Assembly: GCA_020650975.1 (NCBI GenBank)
Contig: JAIPMN010020206.1
Coordinates: 1-26,522 of the forward strand
Direction of reading: 5' to 3'
DNA length: 26,522 nucleotides
From: Apostichopus californicus
Lineage: Eukaryota; Echinodermata; Holothuroidea; Aspidochirotida; Stichopodidae
Positions within the stretch are counted from its first letter, which is position 1, and every line of letters starts with the position of its first letter. Shown one piece after another: positions 11,082-26,522 of the stretch. Made by a program: the position numbers and the translations under genes. The notes under the pieces were generated by a model, which saw only the letters and a list, made by a program, of their open reading frames with translations, was not told the DNA's origin and did not search any database.

Positions 11082-13231
11082 ATGCTTCTAATATGGAACT
11101 TTCAGCAAATAAAGCCCCCACATGTGAAAATGGACAAATGACCTCAAAAGTTGAATGAATCATTACAACTAAGAATAAGATAATACATTTTCCCAAGTTA
11201 GTTGGTGACATTGAACTTGTTCCCCGGGGTGGTCCAGACAGAATGTGTCAAATAAGCCGTGGTTGGCCGACACCACTTTGCAAGGTTTTTGAAGCAATGT
11301 AGAAGTGATTGTAGCTGGTATTAACAGCACTTGATTCGTTTACTTAAATAAAGATCCCTTATGTTACATGCAGCACAAAGTATCTATTTGAAACACACTC
11401 AAATTGAAAAGAACCCATCAAATTTGCAAACCACTCAAAGTTGACATTTTCTGCTTCTTTTATCTTATTTGATTATCTTTAATTAAGAGCAATACTCTGC
11501 GACAGATGAAGCAGGCTTCATATATGATTTAGACTGAACATGTATGCACCACTTCAATGACAAACATACATACAGACATACAAACATACAAACATACATA
11601 GACATACAGATTATTTGGTAATAAACTTGGAATTATTACGAGTAAATTGAAAGAAGTTCCACTGTGTACATCTATTAAATCTATAAAATAACTTTGCTGA
11701 TCTCTTAAAGGGATACATTGCATTTTTCAACAAAAAAAAATAAATAAATAAAATGATGAAATAATCAACTAACCGATTTCTGGTTTCTACAAGAAGTATT
11801 TGTCGCTTCTAAATCTTCATCAAGCGAGCTTTGAATACCGTCACAAGTTTGGTAATGATTGTCATTAATGCGTATGTTTAGTATTGAGTGAGCTGCTGTA
11901 TCAAAATGTTATGATAATTTAAACTTGCATGTGTCAATCTGCAATACTATCATATCTTGTTCCAAATCATGTTCATCACGATATCATCTTTATATGATAC
12001 CACCAGTAAAGATGCTAGCATCAGAAAATGCTGTTAGGGTGCTGGTAAGCAGGTGACTAGATTAACAAATAGTAAAGCCATACTATGCATACTATGCATT
12101 CTGGTACAAGACGGCTATGCCTACCATGACGGCCTTGACCATCTTCATCTTTCAGTTTTGACAGATTTCCTGCGAGCACATTATTACGATGATTGATGAG
12201 GTACTTGTTTTCCGCAGGAAGTAACCCCTTTGGCAAAGAATGAGCAAATGAAAGTTTCGTTTTCGTGGAATGTATAAATACAGCATTAATATCTCAGTGA
12301 TTTCAAACCTACCTAATGCAACGACAAATATTTTGTAAAATCTTCAACAGAGTACTCATTTATAATATTGTCAGAAAGATACCACTGGCAACCACCTATT
12401 CTGGAGGTAAAAATATCTGGCAACTCTTATATCAGCCACAGAGAGCTACAGCATCACAAATATGCATAATTTTGGGAGATACCTTTAGTAAAGAACAGAT
12501 GTTTCAACCCAAAATCAGCCTTGCTTTTTGTATGACATAAGTTGTCTTTTTATTGCCAAAAATTTGGAAAAGTTGTTACAAACCTGTAGTTATTTTTTTT
12601 AACCAAGTATGAATTGGTGGCAGTGTTTAATTAACTATTTTTATAATTCACCATCTAATTGATGATAAGATTTACCTTGGCTTTTAAGTCCAGTAAAGTC
12701 TAGTTATAAAATAAAATAGATTCTTCTGTTATGAATTCTTTCCATCTCAAAAAAAGAAGAAGAAATTTCAATGTACAATTTATGAAGGGTTTTTGCGACG
12801 AGACTGATGTATTGGCTTGATGACATGACTGAAACTACAGTTTGTAGATGGGCTGAAATAACAAAATGACTGGTTAATTAACCCATGTGACTCACTAACC
12901 AGAACCATTTGAAATAGTTGAACATCAATTCCAAACCTGAAAAAGTTATTTCTATGATTAGCTATTTTGTTCAAAGCATCACGGCCATTGACCAGAACGA
13001 ACAACTTCACATGATGCAACTCAGTTACTATGAACGGGACTTAACAGTGCCTTCTGCTGTTTTATCTATTTCTGATCCAAATTCCTGACAACAGTGGAAT
13101 TGTACAGACTTATCTAGGAAGAATTTTCTCTTTTTCACTTTGGGAGATGTTGGGAGTTTTCCATGGAGAATCGGCAATACTTTCTTTAGAATCAGTCCTG
13201 TCATGTGAGGACTGTGGGTACACTTGATGAA
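11082..13231. other. No recognisable gene; small (ACAT)n repeat
   Basis: The only clear feature is an imperfect ACAT/ACAG microsatellite at 11561-11609. Short open frames here (for example 12316-12540 and 12780-13019) have no recognisable domain. Confidence 0.5.
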
Positions 13232-13310
13232 TGGAGAGAGAGAGAGAGGGGCGATCCGAGGACAGGCGATCCGGGGACAGGCGATCCGAGGACAGGCGAT
13301 CCGAGGACAT
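13232..13310 (+). repeat. (GA)n followed by 15-bp minisatellite x4
   Basis: A GA dinucleotide run (13234-13248) leads into four 15-bp units GCGATCCGAGGACAG at 13251, 13266, 13281 and 13296, with a single change in copy 2 and another at the end of copy 4. It is GC- and CpG-rich, unlike its AT-rich surroundings. The 15-bp period gives spurious Pro/Arg/Asp-type peptide repeats in several frames. Confidence 0.95.
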
Positions 13311-14242
13311 GCCATGCCAAGTGTGTCTCTATCTTCATGCCATTATTTCCTGTCATTCAACATGGCTGCTACTATGATAATATCTTTTAACATGATATAA
13401 TATTATTTAAATATTATGATGATATTAACTTTTCTAATTAGAATATCTATGCGTATATTACTCTAGTTAAAAGACTCCAGTAAATGTTGAATACTTGGCT
13501 ACTTGAGCACTTGTGAGTTTTTTTCAGGTGTGAAATTTCCTAATATGATTTATATATTGTATACTTAGTGGTCACTAAGAGTTGTCTGAGGTGAAAACAT
13601 GTTTATTTGTTTTGTTTTTTTGTACTAATGCTGGGAAGGATACCTGTATAATATCTACAAAACAGCACTAAAATGCACAAATATTTTCGCTTTCTCGTTA
13701 TCAATTCATCATTTATTACATCAAAAGTTAAGAAACATCCTATTTGCTATTAAAGCAGCTATCATAACTTATTTGCTAGCGGGCATATATCTACGGGAAA
13801 TTATGGAGATCTGATTTTAGGCCTGGTGTCAAATATTATTTCAAAACCTATTTTTATCTATCTATATGAAAGCACATTTTGTTGTTGCCTTTTTGCTTTA
13901 CATGAAGAGGCACTTTTAGCTCCTATGTGTACATAGCTAAAACTTCACACTTGTAACAAGTGTTTTGAAATGAGACATAGAAACAAGAAACAAGGGCATT
14001 TAAGAAGCAGTTTGGTGAATTAACCTTAATTTGGAAGGAAATCCCAAAGTATATATCGCCAATAAGTACAAAGGACATTGACTCCTGTAATCAGATTGCA
14101 AATTATTTGCATATTTTACAAATGCATTCCTCATTATGCTCACTTACACCAACATTTGTAACCATTCAGGTAAATGTTTCCTTATAAGAACCAAATTCCA
14201 AACTGATCAGCTTTAAAGGAGCAGTCTAAATCAAAACTCCAC
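13311..14242. other. Intergenic, no gene seen
   Basis: AT-rich sequence between the probable ends of the two convergent genes. Confidence 0.45.
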
Positions 14243-14248
14243 TTTATT
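14243..14248 (-). terminator. Candidate polyadenylation signal of CHIC
   Basis: TTTATT on the + strand, i.e. AATAAA on the gene strand, about 580 bases after the CHIC stop codon. It is the first canonical hexamer I found downstream of the stop; use is not shown. Confidence 0.3.
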
Positions 14249-14828
14249 CTTGTTTTAATACTGAGAATATTTTGCTGCATCTTTCTTTACTGAAATAAAA
14301 AATACTGAATAAAATTTGAATATTTTCATGTCGTTGGTTTAATGATAGTGCCCCCCCCCCCCTCTCACTCACTGACTGCTATCAGAATGGGAGAGGAGCC
14401 TAATAACTTTGATATTTCAACTTGACATGAGCAAAGAAACTTTAAGACTGGGATTCGAACCAGTGTCTTAATCCTATGATATAATGTGCCAACTGAGATA
14501 TCCAGCATTTGCTTTGGTGTCAATCCATGTATAAATCCACATCCATTTCACATTTTCTTTAAACCCATATATGACGAAATTAAATGTCACATAATAACAC
14601 TGACTTAATATTCATAATCGTTATTAAAAACAAGACGGAAGCACGAAAAAACATCGAGTCTTTTTGGATCCACATGATGAAAAACAAATGCCTACCAATC
14701 CTCCGAGTAAATACAGCAACTTTTTGTCTATTTTAGAAATCTTAAACGTCCTTACATATATAGACATCTTTGCTGAAAAACCTTGATACCGCTGTAAGTA
14801 AAAGAAACCGATGAAGTCGTTGCCAGGG
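14249..14828 (-). other. Probable 3' UTR of CHIC
   Basis: Non-coding sequence between the CHIC stop and the candidate AATAAA. It includes a 12-base C run (14351-14362, poly(G) on the sense strand) and SINE copy C in sense orientation. Confidence 0.4.
14425..14506 (-). mobile_element. tRNA-derived SINE copy C
   Basis: The minus strand reads GCTGGATATCTCAGTTGG (A box within 14486-14500), then a B box GGTTCGAATCC (14451-14461) that matches the pol III consensus exactly, then CCAGTC, TTAAAGTTTCTTTGCTCAT. The head start and the T-rich stretch ending in CTCAT match copy B, so they are one family. The copy lies in the probable 3' UTR of CHIC, on the same strand as the gene. Confidence 0.7.
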
Positions 14829-21582
<6,754 letters not shown>

Positions 21583-21960
21583 ATTCTTAGAAAGTGCCAG
21601 GAAGCTAATACACTAAAAATTATCAGCGAATGTCAGGATACTAAGTTCCTACTGATACTACTTCCTATCAATAGTCTTTAAATTTTTCTAGTCTTTAATA
21701 ATTATATTACTCGTTGAGTTTTCATCAACAAGTATTCACAGCCTCTAAAATCAACAAGCATACACACTGAAACAAATTACAGGTGTCTGCTTTTGTTTGT
21801 TCTTGAGGCATTTAAATGACGTCATTGTTAAAACAAATAGGTCACAAAGTACTTTGCATTTGCATTTGCGTCAACGTTAGTCATTGCAGTTGGGAAGTAT
21901 ATGAAACACAGGTTGGAGCGAATTTGTGGTCGCGTTAGAACGACCACCAAAGAAATTGGT
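21583..21960 (-). promoter_or_regulatory. CHIC upstream region with CRE and octamer
   Basis: A perfect palindromic cAMP-response element TGACGTCA lies at 21817-21824, about 235 bases above the ATG. An octamer ATGCAAAT in gene orientation lies at 21858-21865. A CCAAT on the gene strand occurs near 21955. No TATA box is seen close to the start. The transcription start is not defined, so part of this region is 5' UTR. Confidence 0.45.
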
Positions 21961-22029
21961 GACTCCCGGCAAATTTCCCTCATATATAAGCCTGAAGCAA
22001 ACAAGTGTCTTAATTTTCATCCCCCGTAG
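21961..22029. other. Short spacer, nothing seen
   Basis: Sequence between the CHIC upstream region and the TATA block, without recognisable signals. Confidence 0.4.
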
Positions 22030-22190
22030 TATAAAAGGGACTGGAGACGGGCAGAGAGGGGGTGGGGTGCTTGGTGGTTAGCTTGGGGACACGGTGGCCC
22101 GGAATAAGTGGGGTCCCTAGAGCGAGCGGAGCCAACAATTCCGAGCGTAGCCCGAGAGGAGGTTGGTAGTATCTTTGCTGACCATGGGCT
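22030..22190 (+). promoter_or_regulatory. Orphan TATA-containing G-rich block
   Basis: TATAAAAG at 22030-22037 is followed by a G-rich stretch (several GGG/GGGGG runs, 22049-22122) and CpG-bearing GAGCGAGCGGAGCC and CCGAGCGTAGCCCGAG. An ATG in good context (gaccATGG) lies at 22184 but opens only 16 codons. It resembles a core promoter pointing away from CHIC, or part of an unrecognised repeat. No downstream gene was found to support the first reading. Confidence 0.3.
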
Positions 22191-22559
22191 CATTTGAGTG
22201 TGGACAGTTTACTTATCTAGTGTTAGACAATTGACTTTGTCATTGACAATGCCAAACTATTGACAAAACATTATATTAATTTTTCAAGTCTAAAACATTG
22301 GATAGTCGATAATTTTGAAAAGAACATGGAAAAATGTCGAGGTTTTGTTAACTAAGTGGCATATTTGTTGTAAATGATAGGTGTAGGGTGTACAGCCCAC
22401 CCCCCCCCCCATTTCCCAACTCCACACAAGTATGGTAGTTATTAGAACAAATTTGTGTGTAGAGTCTGCGGGCCTAATTATAGTCCTGATGTTTAGCATA
22501 AATATGCCTCAGAATGCACTATTCACGTGTAACTTATTTCTTAGGGTAAAATCCACAAA
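22191..22559. other. No recognisable gene
   Basis: AT-rich sequence with a C run at 22400-22410. Confidence 0.5.
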
Positions 22560-22640
22560 TTCCCTGCACTACATGGGACTCGAACCCAGGACCACATTCC
22601 TCCTTTTACATATCATGGATCCGCCCCTAGAACATATCGG
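22560..22640 (-). mobile_element. Possible SINE fragment with B box
   Basis: On the minus strand, GGTTCGAGTCC at 22576-22586 is a consensus pol III B box inside a four-base-pair T stem (TGGG/CCCA). No A box is found upstream. GGGGCGGATCCATGATATG comes before it. This could be the 3' half of a tRNA-derived element or a chance match. Confidence 0.35.
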
Positions 22641-25507
22641 ACCGAACTTGGCCCATGATACGGTTCCCACATCTTTCTTACCATATTAAACCTGCAACTT
22701 TTGAACGCAATGTGCTGTGTTTTATATGCTCGGGCCTTTAACTTGAAGACATCGGGCCTCGTAGCTTGTTCCATTTAAATCCCCTGGCGTTACTTCGCTG
22801 GGGACGAGGGGGCTTCCTAAATAGTTGGACCATACCGAGAGAAAAAAATTGTATGCCTATACTTCTGAAACGTTCCGTCTGACTGTGAATTAACACTGCT
22901 AAAAGTTTTCCGAAATATAGTACCGTATCTTGGAGTTCCTCTTACCGTGTTTATTACTGTCACACATAAAAGGGTCATATATGATTGAATGTTTCACTGA
23001 CTGAGGGAAATGATTTTGATGCTTGAATTGAAATGCTCAAATTTGAACATAATTAACCATTAGTTGACCTTCTAGTCAGCATACTTAACAATGCTTCTTG
23101 ACAGTTTTACGTTCACTGAAAGCCTGAAAGGGGAACTCTTTTTCTTTTCTTTCCCCCCTTTCAAACCAGAGCCAAACATAGCCGTTTTGCCCGTTTCAAA
23201 CGTAAAAGTGGGGGCGCTGGATACATATGACTTTCTGGTTCATGAAATTTCTGGTTCAAAGAACAAAATTGACTTTCTGAGACCGCTGGGGGAGGGCAAG
23301 TGTTGGCTGATGGCCGTCCTGAGATCTAAAGGGAGTGTGTCCCCTTCCCAGAAAATAATTGTTTTGTTATGGGGAATAACATGCAAAAAAGGTGCTTTAT
23401 TTCCATCAGTTTGATGACAAAATATGTGTAAAACAAGTTTCCCTTTATTCGCGTGGGTTATATTATTGTTATAACATATATGCCATTTGGAAAACTCTCA
23501 TTTTTCTTCCGGTGGAGAACTGCTCCACCCCCATGCCCGATGGTTTCCATTTATGCAAGTTTCATTGTTTTAATGTACCTTTTTATTATTGTGGAATGAA
23601 GGCTTTACAATACAGAAAAAAGGGCAAATAGCACGCATATAGGCCTACATCAGGAATTTCTTTATAGACTTACACATTAGAAATTTATCATTTGCGGATG
23701 CCCCCACATGTTACCTATATTCAAATTTGCATAAAACCAAGTGTAGATTTCCATGAGTATGCCCATTTGTACTTTCAAGCTAGATGTTGAGCATAGAGAA
23801 AATGAACACAATCCTTCCGACAGCTCTCTGTAGGTAAGTTGCACATTTAACCAAAGAATTTCCAAAACAGCTGAAATCACCTGGCAATTCGTTGTATCCT
23901 TGAAAATCGCTTCGGAGACATGTCAGGAAAGTATACAACCTGCTACACCCCCCCCCCCCCAGTAGAAAAATACATCCCTATATAGACATTTTGTTTTCAC
24001 TGTCGAAAACATAATATCATTATTCACATTGTATAACGCAAATGATCTAAATACCTCACTATTCATTGATTTTATGGTTGGGCTTTGCTAATTGAATGTC
24101 AGTAGAACAGCTTTTAACTGATTGAATAAATCCTGAAATAAATATACTACAATTTATTGTTCCAATCTCACCCACGAAATCTGAACCGTAAAACTATAAA
24201 CGCCAAAGTGACAACAAACCGTGCTGCAGGGTTTAGATACAGTGAATATCATGTATACCTAAAATCTCAGTCTTACAATGAAGGTATATAATTATGTTCA
24301 AGAGATTTCTCCATCACTATCTGCTATATGATAAGTCTCTGCCGACGATGTCCACTATACGAGTCTATACAATATGTTCTAGTACCCCTCTTAACCCTTC
24401 CCTTTCGGTTCCCAGATTTCTCCCTTATATATCCATCTCAGGTTTGCTTTTTTAAATTTACAAGTGCATGATAATGTTATACACTATACGTATAACCCTA
24501 TGAAGAGACCCTTAGCATCTCTATGGCAACAGTCGTATTCTTGGTTTCTGATAGGCCTATACAAATACCGTTGTTATATTGTTGATCGGTTGTGACGACA
24601 TCTCTGCAGTCAAATCAATTTTCATGGTAAACTTTCTTTATATTACATTAATTTCCGGTTATTTCCGTTCTCTAAATTTCCATTGTATCTTCATTTAAGA
24701 AAGTTATAGACAAACAGCTTATTCAGTTTGTGATGTTTAAACGTGACGAATGGAATAATGACTCAATTAAAGATATTTTTTAACACAATATTAGTGATGA
24801 CGTAATGATTGTCAAGTTTGATCATTCCTGCTCAAATCCAATGCCACCTAATTAAGGGAAAGAACGTCAGGAATGTATTGAGCTTTCACTTTACATTAAT
24901 TTTTTACTAAATTTTTAAGTGAGTAACAATTGAACTGTATTCCAACTCACTGATTGTATGCAGAGGCCGTGTCGAGGTATAGCCTGGCCATCTTGCAATA
25001 TTCGTTTATATTGACCCCGTGTAAACTGGCTTCCAGGCACTTCGTCGCTTGGTCAGAGGCGCCGAAAGCACGATCATGTTGAGGTGTACAAGCCCGTACC
25101 GATTTCCTCCTGGTCGCGAGAGGTGTATAGTTCCGCCCCTTGTTTCAAGGCCCCAGCGCTCGCGGTTGGGTCAATGAGCTCGGGTAGCAATTTACCCCCC
25201 CCCCCCCCGCCCCACCCTGTTCGCCGCTGTGGCACGTATATGTTGCATCGGCAAGGCAATTATATATACTTTGGAAAGCTGAATGCGTTAAAGTGAGGGA
25301 TGACTTTGAATGCTTGACTAAGTACCCATGGAGTTTGACCCCCTCCCCCCTCCCGTCCTCCTTGCGCACACCACTGATACCAGCGTTTCGTATATGCCTA
25401 TATAGGTTGCAGAATCCAAATCCCTCGATCAGTCAGTCGACGGTGTCTTGACCGCCGCGGTTCCAAAATGACTGTGTACGGTCAGACACGGTTAAATTGT
25501 TTTCTGT
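22641..25507. other. No recognisable gene
   Basis: Open frames at 23091-23414 (107 codons) and 25084-25296 have no recognisable domain. C runs lie at 23948-23960 and 25195-25208. About 24960-25250 is richer in G+C and CpG than the surroundings (for example CGCGAG, GCGCTCGCGG), without a gene I can name. Confidence 0.5.
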
Positions 25508-25548
25508 ATTGAACCAGGGAGTTGCTATTGAAACTCCCTGATTGAACC
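25508..25548 (+). repeat. Hairpin flanked by 8-bp direct repeats
   Basis: A perfect nine-base inverted repeat CAGGGAGTT (25515-25523) / AACTCCCTG (25532-25540) with an eight-base loop is bracketed by ATTGAACC at 25508-25515 and 25541-25548. A third near copy, ATTGAAAC, spans the loop and the second arm. Confidence 0.85.
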
Positions 25549-26325
25549 TATACATAATAACATTTGCATAGAATATGGCCTTGTAATGCAAACTTGTGAT
25601 TTTTCTTCGAAATCGGATACTTTGAAAGATAGTTTTCAGTTTCATATCGTTCACTTTACAAAGCAGTCAAATCAACAAGTTCATGCATATTTACCGGCGA
25701 GAATGACCCGAATGAGAAATTTTGAACTAATTATATCAAATGTGACAATGTTTGGGAAGTTGAATATCGAGTTTGATCTAGAAAACCATCCAAGATCATC
25801 AGCAATGCCCTCATGAAAATATATGCTAGAAATTCAGATAATGGTCACCGATGATCAAATTTCAACAAGCATGTTAACACATACCGTCGTTCTTATAGTT
25901 ATCCACACATGCACTGAGACATTGATAATAATTTGCTTATGTTTTAATACAGCGTCATCCAATGGTGCTCTGCTATTTATATGAAGTCAACCAGAACATA
26001 CCATTCATTGTAAGTTATTGAGATTACGTTGCAGAATTAAACACATATAGGCTACATTAATATTTCCCACTGTAACTGGAACAGCTAATAAAGCATTAGA
26101 AGTACTTATGCCCCCCCCCTTTTTTTTGCTTGGAAATATCAAGAGTGAAAAAACTCGCTGAAAATCACCCTTTAAGTAACCATGTTGAAAACTGGCAACT
26201 CTTCTATATGCACTGTAACAAACCATGAAGTCGAAAATGTCGGCAAACGGTATGAGTTGTACCCGAAACTCAGGCCTATCCACATGATCATATACAGTCT
26301 AGCTTGTCATAGGGGTACACATTGT
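25549..26325. other. No recognisable gene
   Basis: Contains a C9 run followed by T8 (26111-26127). The open frames 25586-25816 (+) and 26005-26283 (-) lack recognisable motifs. Confidence 0.5.
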
Positions 26326-26457
26326 CAGTCCGACACGTTTTCAGTCCGAAAATAAAATACACGTTTTTAGTCCGAAAAAACGAGTTTTCAGTCCGACACG
26401 TTTACAGTCCGACACGTTTTCAGTCCGAAAATAAAATCCACGTTCTCAGTCGGAGCC
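26326..26457 (+). repeat. AGTCCGA minisatellite with 16/26/21-bp units
   Basis: Seven CAGTCCGA-type starts occur at 26326, 26342, 26368, 26389, 26405, 26421 and 26447. Spacings are 16, 26, 21, 16, 16 and 26. Two unit kinds recur: a short CAGTCCGACACGTTTT and a long one with AAATAAAATACACG inserted. The short-long pair occurs twice (26326-26367 and 26405-26446), a higher-order unit of 42 bp. The final copy is diverged (CAGTCGGAGCC). Confidence 0.93.
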
Positions 26458-26522
26458 TAAATATATACTGTTCATTATATATATTGGCCTATATATTATT
26501 ATATTATCATTATATATATATA
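26458..26522. repeat. AT-rich (TA)n-like end of window
   Basis: Almost pure A/T with ATATAT and ATTATT blocks, running off the window edge. Confidence 0.85.

Noticed and set aside
14446-14506. tRNA gene with perfect B box
   Set aside because: No complete cloverleaf by eye, and the flanks match another copy at 10200-10307, so it is dispersed repeat sequence.
23091-23414. 107-codon open frame
   Set aside because: No recognisable motif or splice signals; the length is within chance for this region.

Overview
The window is animal nuclear DNA: AT-rich, with long introns, abundant short tandem repeats, tRNA-derived SINE-like copies and two recognisable spliced genes. No viral, retroviral or LTR element, prokaryotic gene, functional tRNA, rRNA or CRISPR array was found. 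The gene set and repeat style suggest a marine invertebrate deuterostome, possibly an echinoderm such as a sea cucumber. That assignment rests on general impression and is only tentative.

Left part (1-2736, + strand): the window opens inside an intron and reaches the last coding exon (2267-2736) of a Rho guanine-nucleotide exchange factor of the ARHGEF10/ARHGEF17 type. The exon carries the end of the C-terminal WD40-like domain. The intron holds a 28-bp minisatellite and a minus-strand tRNA-derived SINE whose 3' tail is a (GTAT)n microsatellite.

Middle part (2737 to about 14200): the 3' UTR of the RhoGEF gene and a long stretch without a recognisable gene. It contains a strong G-quadruplex candidate (3459-3488), small tandem repeats (31, 81, 19, about 40 and 15 bp units), a second SINE copy (about 10200-10307) and a polypurine tract.

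Right-centre part (14829-21582, - strand): a complete CHIC1/CHIC2 (cysteine-rich hydrophobic domain) orthologue, rebuilt here as five coding exons with canonical splice sites and a 167-aa product, against 165 aa for human CHIC2. Intron 3 is almost entirely a 21-bp minisatellite that stays open in all repeat units. Intron 1 holds a 142-bp tandem triplication. The start codon has an in-frame upstream stop, and a perfect CRE plus an octamer motif lie within 300 bp upstream.

Right part (21600-26522): the CHIC upstream region, an isolated TATA-containing G-rich block (22030-22190), a possible SINE fragment, a hairpin flanked by 8-bp direct repeats, and a minisatellite built on the AGTCCGA core. 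No gene was recognised here. The two genes converge and have no evident functional link: one is a cytoskeletal Rho activator, the other a palmitoylated vesicle/membrane protein.
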